Origin: Verrucomicrobiota bacterium | GTDB taxonomy: Bacteria > Verrucomicrobiota > Kiritimatiellia > CAIVKH01 | Direction of reading: 5' to 3' | Length of the DNA: 64,000 bases | NCBI GenBank assembly: GCA_024233345.1 | Contig: JACKPT010000001.1 | Coordinates: forward strand, 124,001-188,000 | Part shown: piece after piece, positions 43,673 to 53,100 of the stretch | Position numbering within the stretch: position 1 is the first letter of the stretch | Layout: each line of letters begins with the position of its first letter | Position numbers and translations under genes: made by a program | The notes under the pieces: generated by a model | What the model saw: the letters and a program-made list of their open reading frames with translations, nothing else | Told to the model about the DNA's origin: nothing | Databases searched by the model: none

Positions 43673-43829
43673 ACCCAACCCGCAATCCAGTCCCGAAGCC
43701 CATCGCCGCCCCGGGTGGTTCCGGCGGTGGATGGACCGGGTGGACCGGTCCTTGAAGCAAAAAGCGGATGAGAAAGCTGCGAAGGGCACCTGCTGTTCCG
43801 GCAAGGACGGAGGCGGATCATGCTGTTGA
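43662..43829 (+). CDS. Small CC-tail protein (55 aa) of the ars operon
   Basis: A 55-residue basic protein, overlapping arsC by 11 and the permease gene by 10 bases. It has a possible amphipathic helix (WFRRWMDRVDRSLKQKADEK) and ends in CCSGKDGGGSCC: two vicinal cysteine pairs at the extreme C-terminus. Such pairs could chelate arsenite or another soft metal and hand it to ArsP. No signal peptide. I recognise no named family. Confidence 0.75.
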   Translation: MTHKPNPQSSPEAHRRPGWFRRWMDRVDRSLKQKADEKAAKGTCCSGKDGGGSCC

Positions 43830-44773
43830 ACCTGATCGATCTCGTGGTCTATCAGTGGGCCGGGCTGGATCCCGAATCCCGCCTGACCGGGGCCGTGCAT
43901 TTTTTCCTCTACGATACGGTAAAGATCTTCCTGCTTTTGTCGGTAATGATTTTTGTCATCGGGGTGATCCGGACCTGGCTGCCGGAGCACAAGCTGAAGC
44001 AATGGATGAGCCGGGGCGGGCTGTGGGGAAACGGGGTGGCGGCATTGTTCGGGGCGGTGACCCCGTTTTGTTCGTGTTCCTCGATCCCCATCTTTATCAG
44101 CCTGCTCAAGGCGGGGGTTCCGCTCGGGGTGACCTTTTCCTTCCTGATCACTTCCCCCATCATCAACGAATACCTGGTCATTCTGATGATGGGAGAATTC
44201 GGGTTGCCCATCACTGTGGCATACGTCGCCAGCGGCCTGGTGATCGGCACGGTCGCGGGGGCAATACTGGGCCGGATGAAACTTGAGGGACATCTGGAAA
44301 AGGACATCCTCGCCTCCGCTCATCGCGGGGCCACCCTGATCGAGCATACCTGGAAGACCCGCCTGGGTTATGGATTCGATGAGTCGGTCCGGGTGGTCCG
44401 GCAAGTATGGGTCTGGGTACTGGTGGGGGTGGGGATTGGTTCATTCATTCACAACTACATCCCTCAGGAGACCATTCACAACCTGATGGGAATCACCGGC
44501 ATTTTTTCAGTACCGTTGGCCACATTGATTGGTGTGCCGATGTATGGAAGCTGCGCTGCGATTGTTCCGGTGGCGGTGGTCCTGTTCGAGAAGGGGATCC
44601 CCCTCGGGACCGCGCTCGCGTTCATGATGGCCATGGCTGCCCTCAGCCTTCCCGAGGCAATCATGCTCCGCCGCACCATGAAGCTGCCGCTGATCGCGCT
44701 ATTTTTCGGGATTACCACGGTGGCCATCATGGCCACCGGATACTTGATCAACAGTCTAAACTGGCTTCAGTAA
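43820..44773 (+). CDS. arsP: ArsP-type permease (DUF318 family)
   Basis: A 317-residue membrane protein with about eight to ten helices. TPFCSCSSIPIFISLLKAGV is the conserved ArsP block; its cysteines are implicated in binding trivalent organoarsenicals. Further matches: SFLITSPIINEYLVILMMGE, GVPMYGSCAAIVPVAVVLFE, FMMAMAALSLPEAIMLRR. Since the operon lacks ArsB/Acr3, this permease is probably its arsenic exporter; whether it moves inorganic arsenite or methylated species cannot be told. Ends 13 bases from the convergent peroxiredoxin-like gene. Confidence 0.88.
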   Translation: MLLNLIDLVVYQWAGLDPESRLTGAVHFFLYDTVKIFLLLSVMIFVIGVIRTWLPEHKLKQWMSRGGLWGNGVAALFGAVTPFCSCSSIPIFISLLKAGVPLGVTFSFLITSPIINEYLVILMMGEFGLPITVAYVASGLVIGTVAGAILGRMKLEGHLEKDILASAHRGATLIEHTWKTRLGYGFDESVRVVRQVWVWVLVGVGIGSFIHNYIPQETIHNLMGITGIFSVPLATLIGVPMYGSCAAIVPVAVVLFEKGIPLGTALAFMMAMAALSLPEAIMLRRTMKLPLIALFFGITTVAIMATGYLINSLNWLQ

Positions 44774-44786
44774 GCGAGCGACCCGC

Positions 44787-45326
44787 TCAGGCGACAGCTT
44801 CGGAGCGGATCAGGAGCGCGAGAAAATCCGGGGACTCGTCGGGAGTCATCACCGGTTCGCCCGCCACCACCTTGCCCTGATCGACCAGGAAGGCGCCGGG
44901 TAGCTGGAGCGGGTCGGCCTTGGGGGTTGAAAAACCATACCGTTTGCGCAACCGCACACCCTCTTTCCACAGGTGGATGTTCAAGGCCTGGCGAAGCTGT
45001 GCCCGGGGCAACCCCAGGGCCTGGTAGAGCCTGCGCTCCGGATCGTAAAAACGGGGAACTTCCAGAAGGCCGTACTGGGTCAAGGGGCCGGTCATTTCCG
45101 CTTCATCATTCATGTGGACAAGCCCCACGGAATAGCCGCAGTCGCTGATATAGGGAAGGCTCTCCGACAGTTCGTGCAAGACCTTGCGGCAAAATGGACA
45201 GCCAATGTGGCGCAACAGCACCAACAGCAGGGGCTGACGCATGGATAATGCATGGATGGTGGTTCCCCTTTGGTCCCGGAGCCCGGATAATTGTTGGGCG
45301 AGATGGTCGACGGTTGGCTGATTCAT
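44787..45326 (-). CDS. Peroxiredoxin-like (AhpC/TSA-type thioredoxin fold) protein
   Basis: A 179-residue protein with LLLVLLRHIGCPFCRKVLHE, a CxxC at the place of the peroxidatic or redox cysteine, then SVGLVHMNDEAEMTGPLTQY and RFYDPERRLYQALGLPRAQ. GAFLVDQGKVVAGEPV near the end fits the PRXL2/SelU-like branch of the AhpC-TSA superfamily. It probably reduces peroxides or disulfides in the cytoplasm. Start ATG 45326 with AGGAGA upstream. Convergent to arsP, so not part of the ars operon. Confidence 0.8.
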   Translation of the reverse strand: MNQPTVDHLAQQLSGLRDQRGTTIHALSMRQPLLLVLLRHIGCPFCRKVLHELSESLPYISDCGYSVGLVHMNDEAEMTGPLTQYGLLEVPRFYDPERRLYQALGLPRAQLRQALNIHLWKEGVRLRKRYGFSTPKADPLQLPGAFLVDQGKVVAGEPVMTPDESPDFLALLIRSEAVA

Positions 45327-45389
45327 AGTGGTTCTCCTGTATGCCCTCTCTTCGGAGCAGCGAGGCAAACCTTACCAGCCCGGTCTTTT

Positions 45390-46544
45390 TCAGGGATCCT
45401 TGTCCTGATCCAGATAGCCGTATTGCTCGGCCAGACAGTCCGGGCAGATGCTGTGGCTGAACCGGACATCAGCATGTTTCTCGACAAAGAGTTCCACCTG
45501 CTGCCAGTACCCGTCATCGTCGCGGATCTTTTTGCAACAGGAGCAGATGGGCAGCAGACCACGCAATACCCGGACACGTTCCAGCATCCCCTCCAGTTCG
45601 GCGGTTCGCTCCTGGACCCGGGTTTCCAGTTGGTCTCGCGCTCGTTCAACCTCCTGCAGCGAGCGCGCGGCCTCGGCCCGGGAGAGCTCGAGTTGCTCAT
45701 TCATGGTGTTGTAGGCTTCCGCCAATTCGTCAAACTCATCATGGGATCGGCGCTCAATCGGTCCCGCCGGCCTGCCGAGGGCGATGGCTCGACAGCGCCC
45801 GGCCAGATCCACGATCCGGTCAGCCAGTCCTTGTGACAACAGGTGGGCAAAAAACAGGGCCAACAGAATCGAGGCGAGCAGAGAAATCAGGGCGGTCAAC
45901 TTCAGCTCGTGGAGCTTGGCCGCCACTTCTTGAGCATCCATGTCGATCCCGATCAGGTAGCGACCCGCTCCATTTCGCAGTGGGGCGTAGCCGGATAAAA
46001 AGGTGCCCCATTCATCCTGATAAAGCTGGTCATTCACCGAGGGCTCAAAGAACCCCAGCTTCATCGTCGGCGGCATGTCCTCATAGACCTGGCCGGGCAG
46101 GGCCTGGGCATCGGTCTCATCCGAATCCACCACAAATATCGGGACATCCTTGTCCAGCCGCATGATATACAGGAAGGCCACATCCGGATTGGAGCGGCGA
46201 AGACGCCGCAGGAGGTCGAGGGATTCCTGATAGACCGGTTGTGCCACATCCTCCGGCCCGCGAATCTGCTCCAGACCCGCAGCATCAATCGAGTGGGCCA
46301 GCAAGGTGGCACTGTTTTGAAGCCGGGATCGCAAGCTCTTCATCAGGCTCTTGGTGGCCTGCGTATAAAAGTAGGACCCGACGCTTCCCGAGACCAGAAA
46401 GACCGCCAAAAGGTGGCTCAGAAATAATTTACCACGAAAGCCGAGTCTTCCAGCGGCCCGAGACGACCGATTCTCCGAAACGGATGATGTCGAAGATGTC
46501 ACGATGGAGCGAGTATGCTCGCCGGGGCTTTGTAAGTCAATCAT
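45390..46544 (-). CDS. Membrane sensor with HAMP domain and C-terminal Cys-rich module
   Basis: A 384-residue protein: a disordered Ser-rich start, helix 1 (residues 38-60, GKLFLSHLLAVFLVSGSVGS), an extracytoplasmic sensor (about 60-220, containing DKDVPIFVVDSDETDAQAL and GAGRYLIGIDMDAQEVAAKL, Cache-like), and helix 2 (LTALISLLASILLALFFAHL). A HAMP (LADRIVDLAGRCRAIALGRP) and a coiled coil (RAEAARSLQEVERARDQLET) follow. The last 60 residues, LPICSCCKKIRDDDGYWQQV through ICPDCLAEQYG, match the short tail found on many PAS/GAF signalling proteins. No kinase, cyclase or methyl-accepting domain is present, so output must be through a partner. Confidence 0.8.
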   Translation of the reverse strand: MIDLQSPGEHTRSIVTSSTSSVSENRSSRAAGRLGFRGKLFLSHLLAVFLVSGSVGSYFYTQATKSLMKSLRSRLQNSATLLAHSIDAAGLEQIRGPEDVAQPVYQESLDLLRRLRRSNPDVAFLYIMRLDKDVPIFVVDSDETDAQALPGQVYEDMPPTMKLGFFEPSVNDQLYQDEWGTFLSGYAPLRNGAGRYLIGIDMDAQEVAAKLHELKLTALISLLASILLALFFAHLLSQGLADRIVDLAGRCRAIALGRPAGPIERRSHDEFDELAEAYNTMNEQLELSRAEAARSLQEVERARDQLETRVQERTAELEGMLERVRVLRGLLPICSCCKKIRDDDGYWQQVELFVEKHADVRFSHSICPDCLAEQYGYLDQDKDP

Positions 46545-46596
46545 CCCAATCAGCAGGACTTTCCTTCACCGAAAGCCTTGTTCTTTCGATCTCATT

Positions 46597-46621
46597 CCCC
46601 AGTGGGGCAAGCCCACTGGGG
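46597..46621. terminator. Perfect GC-rich hairpin between sensor and TerB-like gene
   Basis: Arms CCCCAGTGGG (46597-46606) and CCCACTGGGG (46612-46621) are perfect complements with a five-base loop. No T-run follows on either strand, so it may be an attenuator or transcript-end hairpin. It lies in the 227-bp gap between divergent genes, near the sensor start. Confidence 0.5.
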
Positions 46622-46771
46622 TCTTCCTGATACAATCCGGCTTTGAGGATCCCGTTTCACTTGCCGTAATTCGGGTTAAAAGCTGGGGAGTGCTGTACTT
46701 CCGGGGTTGCCGCATCTATTCTGCCCTCCGGATTGACACAGTCAGACATCGGTTACGAAAGGGATGGATAC

Positions 46772-47194
46772 ATGAGCTATGCAGATAACCTGAGTATACA
46801 AGAACGCAGAAGTCATTTCCGGAATGTGGCGTCGGTGGCTGCCAAGGACGGGGTCATCAACAATGAAGAGCGGGCGGTCCTCGCCTTCGTGGCTCAGAAA
46901 TGGAAATTGACCGATGAAGACCTCCGGGATGTGACCGAACATCCGAACGCCATCGAGATGGCTCTGCCCAACGACCGGTTGGCCTGCTTTCAACAGCTCT
47001 ATGACCTGGTGGAAATCATGATTGTCGATGGCATGGTGCGGATCAAAGAACGGGAGCTCTGTACCTCCCTCGCGGTGAACCTGGGATTCACACCCGATGC
47101 TGTCGATACCATCATCCAGGCCATCCTGAAAGGGAACCTCAGCTCGCGCGACGAAAAAGACATTCAGGCCGACTTGATCCGGAAATTACTCTAG
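46772..47194 (+). CDS. TerB-like (TerB/DjlA N-terminal fold) protein
   Basis: A 140-residue all-helical cytoplasmic protein: VASVAAKDGVINNEERAVLA, FVAQKWKLTDEDLRD, then YDLVEIMIVDGMVRIKEREL and LAVNLGFTPDAVDTIIQAIL. The repeated D-G-(V/M)-(I/V)-x-x-x-E pattern, with acidic helix capping, is characteristic of TerB-like domains, which bind metal or act as scaffolds. Start ATG 46772 preceded by AAGGGATGG. Alone, not in an operon. Confidence 0.75.
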   Translation: MSYADNLSIQERRSHFRNVASVAAKDGVINNEERAVLAFVAQKWKLTDEDLRDVTEHPNAIEMALPNDRLACFQQLYDLVEIMIVDGMVRIKERELCTSLAVNLGFTPDAVDTIIQAILKGNLSSRDEKDIQADLIRKLL

Positions 47195-47369
47195 CCCGGG
47201 AGGTGACTGGGGAAGGGTACTTATTTCTTTCCCGCGCCATGCCCTCGAAGATTGTCGGCGCACCCTTCAGGTAGCCCCTGATCGCCCGATTGACCGGCGC
47301 ACCTTCGCCGCCGAGGGTCCCTCTCTGTTCCGCTTGATCTAACATTTTTGCTTGAGTAAGTTTACCGCC

Positions 47370-48752
47370 ATGATGAAGCGAATGTTTTCTCTGCGGTTGT
47401 CGAATCTGGTGGTCATGTTCTTTCTTGGCTGGAATACCAACGCACCGGGTGCGACTGTCTATTTCATTGTCACCAACCAGGCCAATAACGACATCTATGT
47501 TGCCGGTGATTTCAATGATTGGAATTCGACCAGTTTCCCCCTGCAGGAACGGGAACCCAACGTGTGGTACGGTGAAACCGATGTTGCAGGTCCTGAACAT
47601 GCATACAAGCTGGTGATCGACGGGAACTGGCAGTTGGACCCGGGCAATCCGGCCACCGTGAATGTGGACGGGGTTGTCAATTCACGATTGGTCGCTTCCG
47701 ACCGAAACCCCGCCAGCGGCCCCTATCCCGAAGGTCCGCAGACGGAGGTTCTCAAACCGAAAACCCGGGATGCCTACCGGATCTGGACCGCCCGCAGCGG
47801 AAAGACCCTCGAGGCAAAACTGGACGCCGTACAGGGCGAACAAGTCATCCTGAGCACTCGCGATGGTCGCCAGATCAGGATACACACCAATGCCCTAATG
47901 CCCGAGGATGTCGCGCTGGCCCGAAGTCTTGACAGCGACAGCGGTGAACTCATGACCATGGCCGCGCCGACAGACAATATTCGCCGCGGCCTCTACACCG
48001 CAACCTTCACTGAACCGTTTCCCGAGGGTACCATGAAGGATATTTACGACCGCCTCCAACTGGACAAGCCGCCTCACCTGAAGCGGGATGACCGAATCAA
48101 CCTCGCGGACGAACAGTTTGAACTGTATGTCCCTGAGGACTACGACCCCGCCACGCCCTACGGGCTGATGGTGTGGATAGATGCCGGCGACAGCGGGATG
48201 ATTCCCATGCACTGGCGTTCGGTCTTGGATCAGAACCGCCTCATCTGGGTTGGCGCCAAGAATTCCGGTAACGATCAGGGTATTGAGGAACGCCGTATTC
48301 CCCTCGCATTGGAGGCCATGTATAATGCCCGATTGCTCTTTGCCATCGATCCCAAGCGCGTTTACCTTGCCGGGATTTCCGGAGGCGGACGTGTGGTGAG
48401 TCGCATGGTGTTCAGCTATGCCGATCTGTTTACCGGTGGTATTTTCGTGATCGGGGCCGATGCATGGGAAGACATCCCCGTATTGGATAAGCCGGGCTAT
48501 GTCTGGCCAAAGGACTTTCCCGAGCCCCGCTCCAAGTATATGAATATTGCTCGCAAGGAGAACCGTTACGTGATGCTTACTGGCGATCTCGATATGAACC
48601 GTAGTGAGATGCAGTCGATCTTTGACCATGCCTATTCCCGAGCCCTCCGCCACGTCGTTTTCTACCAGGTGCCCAATATGGGTCATGATCAGCCACCTTC
48701 CCAATGGTTTGATAAAGCCATCCGCTATCTTGACGGAGAGATTGAGGAATAA
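47370..48752 (+). CDS. Secreted CBM48-SHD1-alpha/beta hydrolase fusion
   Basis: A 460-residue exported protein: signal peptide (about residues 8-28), then a CBM48/AMPK-type glycogen-binding-like module (NDIYVAGDFNDWNSTSFPLQ, AYKLVIDGNWQLDP), then an SHD1-like unit (RIWTARSGKTLEAKLDAVQG, LSTRDGRQIRIHTNALMPED). The C-terminal domain (about residue 205 to end) is an alpha/beta-hydrolase with ELYVPEDYDPATPYGLMVWI and nucleophile elbow GISGGGR; the triad His may lie in VPNMGHDQPPSQWFDKA. SHD1 units on secreted enzymes are a habit of PVC bacteria. Likely an esterase acting on polysaccharide-linked esters; substrate unknown. Start ATG 47370 or 47373. Confidence 0.82.
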   Translation: MMKRMFSLRLSNLVVMFFLGWNTNAPGATVYFIVTNQANNDIYVAGDFNDWNSTSFPLQEREPNVWYGETDVAGPEHAYKLVIDGNWQLDPGNPATVNVDGVVNSRLVASDRNPASGPYPEGPQTEVLKPKTRDAYRIWTARSGKTLEAKLDAVQGEQVILSTRDGRQIRIHTNALMPEDVALARSLDSDSGELMTMAAPTDNIRRGLYTATFTEPFPEGTMKDIYDRLQLDKPPHLKRDDRINLADEQFELYVPEDYDPATPYGLMVWIDAGDSGMIPMHWRSVLDQNRLIWVGAKNSGNDQGIEERRIPLALEAMYNARLLFAIDPKRVYLAGISGGGRVVSRMVFSYADLFTGGIFVIGADAWEDIPVLDKPGYVWPKDFPEPRSKYMNIARKENRYVMLTGDLDMNRSEMQSIFDHAYSRALRHVVFYQVPNMGHDQPPSQWFDKAIRYLDGEIEE

Positions 48753-48830
48753 CGCCGTTCTTCGTGCGATAAACGAACGGGAAACCGTCTTGCGGATATC
48801 GAACCAAGTTGTGTCGGGCAAAAAAAATGT

Positions 48831-48907
48831 TGGCGCGCCCGGCAGGATTCGAACCTGCGACCGTCGGATTAGAAATCCGATGCTCTATCCTGCTGAGCTA
48901 CGGGCGC
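48831..48907 (-). tRNA. tRNA-Arg (anticodon TCT)
   Basis: Reading the minus strand: acceptor GCGCCCG pairs with CGGGCGC; D arm GCTC/GAGC; anticodon stem TCGGA/TCCGA with loop TTTCTAA, anticodon TCT; T arm GCAGG/CCTGC with TTCGAAT. The CCA end is encoded (48831-48833) after discriminator G. It reads AGA codons. Confidence 0.97.
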
Positions 48908-49264
48908 TATGGACTGCCTATGATATGCCGGATCAGGCGATGGTATCAAGCTCGTGCAACCAAGACGCAGCACCACTGTATGGCGAACCGCCCGGATCAT
49001 GCAAGCGCCGGGGATGAAGCAGGGTACCCACAAACCATCTGCCCCGCGGATGCCCCAACCCAAACACCACCAACCAAACGTTCGTAGTAGGGCCGCAGGC
49101 CGCCAAAGCGGCCAAGGCCCATTATCCCATCACCCTCCCAATCCTAATCGACTTGTCCCCCCCGGCTTCCCGCCGTACACTCCGCCACATGCGCCTCAAC
49201 ACGGACATCCGGATGAAGCAAGGCACCCCCCATCACGAAGCCGACTGTGGAGCCTGACCCGCCC
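48908..49264. other. Intergenic region between tRNA-Arg and HIT gene
   Basis: Apart from the possible tRNA promoter, this 357-base stretch holds nothing I can support. Open frames present read as Pro/His/Arg-rich text without family features on either strand. A GC-rich inverted segment (GGCCGC ... GCGGCC, about 49092-49111) could form a small hairpin. Confidence 0.6.
48920..48949 (-). promoter_or_regulatory. Possible tRNA-Arg promoter
   Basis: On the minus strand TTGATA (48944-48949) and TATCAT (48920-48925), spacer 18 bp, lie 13 bases before the mature tRNA 5' end. Confidence 0.4.
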
Positions 49265-49648
49265 ATGACCCTCCCCGAACAATCCCACTTCCTTCCCCTT
49301 GATCCCACCCGCATCGTCTACGAAGACCCGGAATCCATCGCGTTTTACGATGCCTTCCCGATCTCCCCGGGCCACACCCTGGTGGTGTCCAAGGAAGTCA
49401 CCGTCTCCATTTTCGACCTCGACGACTTCCACCTCGCTTCCCTATGGCAAGCCGTCGACAAGGTCCGGGACCTCCTCCAGCAGAAATACAACCCCGACGG
49501 CTTCAACATCGGCGTCAACGACGGCCCCGCCGCCGGACAAACCATCCCCCACGGCCATATCCATGTGATCCCCCGCTACAAAGGCGATATCCCAGACCCA
49601 CGGGGTGGGGTGCGGTGGGTCTTCCCCGAGAAGGCACGGTATTGGTGA
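49265..49648 (+). CDS. HIT family hydrolase
   Basis: A 127-residue histidine-triad protein: RIVYEDPESIAFYDAFPISP, GHTLVVSKEVTVSIFDL, GFNIGVNDGPAAGQTIPHGH, and the triad HGHIHV with His96, His98 and His100; the middle or last histidine is the nucleophile in the family. HIT enzymes split nucleoside phosphoramidates or dinucleotide polyphosphates. The C-terminus has DPRGGVRWVFPEKARYW, as in the diadenosine tetraphosphate-hydrolase-like branch. Start ATG 49265 overlaps no neighbour. Confidence 0.93.
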   Translation: MTLPEQSHFLPLDPTRIVYEDPESIAFYDAFPISPGHTLVVSKEVTVSIFDLDDFHLASLWQAVDKVRDLLQQKYNPDGFNIGVNDGPAAGQTIPHGHIHVIPRYKGDIPDPRGGVRWVFPEKARYW

Positions 49649-50172
49649 GGACTGATGTCATCAACTCGATGATCCGAGATCACCATAGGCGTCATGGTCA
49701 TGGGGAGACTTTCATCGGCGGAATCAAGTCTGTGAGGCATGTCCGGGCGTGGGAGATTCTAGCCTCATATGTTTCGATCCATTTGACTTGCGCCATGAAG
49801 CCCCTTCACGCCACTATGCGCACGACACGCATTCAATGAGGCCAGGTTCGACAAATTCATCGCCACGGACGAAGATGTCCGACCCATACGCTCCACCATG
49901 GCTTGGATCAACTTGTGCCCCCGAAGAATCTGCCCGAACGGCAGTTGATATGACAGGTTTATTACTATCAGTAAGTCACGCTCTGCCTAGGGTGCTGGCA
50001 TGAGTGGAGTGTTTCACGGCTACGATATACGGAGCATTGCGGAGGATCTTTCCACCCCAGCGATAACATTCATGGTAGCGTCGGAATTCATCGCGCTCCT
50101 TGATGTCGAAGACCTGTGCGGAGGATATAGCAAGCGCGAGGTCTTGCCCGGCCAGGAATCATCAGAATAAGA
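49649..50172. other. Intergenic region left of the restriction-modification island; possible gene debris
   Basis: No intact gene. On the minus strand about 50160-50000 there is a short open frame reading AQVFDIKERDEFRRYHE followed by CYRWGGKILRNAPYIVAVKH, with no start and a stop soon after. On the plus strand about 49830-49930 another stub reads FDKFIATDEDVRPIRSTMAW. Both look like remains of genes, consistent with an insertion boundary of the defence island. No inverted repeats of an insertion sequence and no tRNA-derived attachment site were recognised. Confidence 0.4.
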
Positions 50173-53100
50173 ATGTCTATTCAACCGTCATATCCGGAAG
50201 GTAAAACCTCCAAGGTTTTCCTGCTCAAAGAGCGGGATATCGAATCTCGTTTTATCGGAAAGCTCCAAGACCTCAAATACGATTACCGCGAGGACATCCG
50301 GGACCGCGATGCCCTCGAAGCTAACTTTCGGGAAAAGTTTCAGGCTCTCAATCGCGTCCAGCTCACCGATAGCGAATTCGCCCGTCTCCTTGAGGATGTC
50401 ATCACGCCGGATGTCTTCCGAGCCGCCCGCACCCTGCGCGAGCGCAATGCTTTCACCCGAGACGATGGCACCCCGCTGAATTACACCCTCGTGAACATCC
50501 GGGACTGGTGCAAAAACCACTTTGAGGTGATCAACCAACTTCGGATCAATACGGACAATAGCTGCCACCGGTACGATGTCATTCTCCTCATCAATGGCGT
50601 CCCGGTGGTGCAGGTGGAACTGAAGACGCTTGGCATCAACCCGCGCCGGGCCATGGAGCAGATCGTCGACTACAAGAACGACCCCGGCAACGGCTACACC
50701 CGCACCTTGCTCTGCTTCATGCAGCTCTTCATCGTCAGCAACCGAGATCAGACGTTCTATTTCGCCAACAACAACGCCCGCCACTTCGCCTTTAACGCCG
50801 ACGAACGATTCCTGCCGATCTACCAGTTTGCCGACGAAAAGAACAAGAAGATCAATCACCTCGACCCCTTCGCCGAAACATTTCTCGCGAAGTGTACCCT
50901 CGGCCACACCATCAGCCGCTACATGGTGCTCATCCAGAGCGAGCAAAAGCTGATGATCATGAGGCCCTACCAGGTCTATGCTGTGAAGCGCATCGTGGAC
51001 AGCATCCACCAGAACTGCGGCAATGGGTACATCTGGCACACCACCGGCAGCGGCAAGACGCTGACCTCGTTCAAAGCATCCACTCTGCTGAAGGACAATC
51101 CCGACATCGAAAAGTGCCTCTTCGTCGTGGACCGCAAGGACCTCGACCGCCAGACCCGCGAGGAGTTCAACCGGTTCCAAGAAGGCTGCGTCGAGGAAAA
51201 CACCAACACCGCCGTCCTCGTGCGCCGCCTGCTTTCAGAAGACTATGCGGATAAGGTCATTGTCACCACCATCCAGAAGCTCGGTCTCGCCCTGGACGAA
51301 ACCAGCAAGCGCAACCAACAGCGGAAAAAGAACGACCTGCCCACCTACAAGGAATTGCTCGAACCGTTACGCGGCAAACGTATGGTCTTCATCTTTGACG
51401 AGTGCCACCGCTCCCAGTTTGGCGACAACCACCGGGCCATCAAGGAGTTCTTTCCCAAAGCCCAGCTCTTCGGCTTCACCGGCACACCCATCTTCGAGGA
51501 CAACGCATCGTTTCAGAAGATCGAGGGCGCCCAGGCTTCCATGAAGACCACGGAAGACCTTTTCCAGAAAGAGCTTCACGCCTACACCATCACCCACGCC
51601 ATCGAGGACGCGAATGTCCTGCGTTTCCATGTGGACTACTTCAAGCCCGAGGGGAACGCGACGCCCAAGCCCGGCGAAGCCCTCGCCAAAAAAGCCGTCA
51701 TCGAGGCCATCCTCGACAAGCACGACGCCGCCACGGGCGGACGCCGCTTCAACACCCTGCTCGCCACCGCCTCGATCAACGACGCCATCGAATACTACGC
51801 ATTGTTCAAGGCTACGCAGGAGGAAAGGCTGAAGGCCGACCCCGATTTCAGGCCGCTGAACGTCACCGCCGTCTTCTCTCCGCCCGCCGAAGGCGATCCC
51901 GATGTGAAGCAGATTCAGGAAGACCTCCCGCAGGAGAAGGAGGACAACAAGGAAGACCCCGAGGGGAAGAAGGCCGCCCTCAAGGCCATCGTTACCGAAT
52001 ACAATGCCCGCTACGGCACGAATCATTCGCTCGGCGAGTTCGACCTCTACTACCAGGACGTGCAGAAGCGCATCAAGGACCAGCAGTGGCCCAATGCCGA
52101 CTTCCCGGCAGAACAGAAAATTGACATCACCATCGTGGTGGACATGCTGCTCACCGGGTTCGATTCCAAATACCTGAACACACTCTACGTGGACAAGAAC
52201 CTCAGGCACCACGGCTTAATCCAGGCCTTCTCCCGCACCAACCGCGTGCTCAATGCCACCAAGCCCTACGGCAACATCCTCGACTTCCGCCAGCAGCAGA
52301 AGGCGGTCGATGAAGCCATCGCCCTGTTCTCCGGTGAAAAGACCGGCGAGCAGGCCCGCGAAATCTGGTTGGTGGACAAGGCCCCGGTGGTCATTCGGAA
52401 GCTCGAAACCGCCGTGCAGAAGCTGGACGGCTTCATGAAATCGCAGGGCCTCGATTGCACCCCAGACGCCGTACCCAATCTCAAGGGTGACGACGCCCGC
52501 GCCGCCTTCATCAATCACTTTAAGGAAGTCCAGCGGCTCAAGACCCAGCTCGACCAGTACACCGACCTCACCGACGAGAATAAGAACGCCATCGCCAAGG
52601 TGCTGCCCGAGGAAAACTTACGCGGTTTCCGTGGGGCCTATCTGGAGACCGCCCAGCGCCTCAAGGCCCAGCAGGGGAAGGGCGGCGACAAGCCCACGCC
52701 CGACGATGTGGACCAGCTCGACTTCGAGTTTGTCCTCTTTGCCTCCGCCGTCATCGACTACGACTACATCATGGCCCTGATCGCCCGCTTCTCGCAGCAG
52801 ACGCCGGGCAAACAGAAGATGACGCGCGAGCAACTCATCGGCCTCATCAGTTCCGACGCCAAGTTCATGAACGAGCGCGACGACATCGCCGAATACATCG
52901 GGACGCTCAAGGCTGGCGAGGGACTGAGCGAGAACGCCATACGCGACGGCTACGTCCTGTTCAAGAAGGAGAAAAACGCCGCCGAACTGGCCGCCATTGC
53001 CAAGCAACACGGCCTCGCCACCGACGCCCTGCAAACCTTCGTGGACGGCATCCTCGATCGCATGATCTTCGACGGCGAACAGCTCAGCGACCTCATGGCC

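Noticed and set aside
47139..47600. Minus-strand frame between the TerB-like gene and the hydrolase, with text such as GGEGAPVNRAIRGYLKGAP
   Set aside because: The intergenic part reads protein-like but the frame runs into both neighbours as shadow; no start or family recognised, so not reported as a gene.
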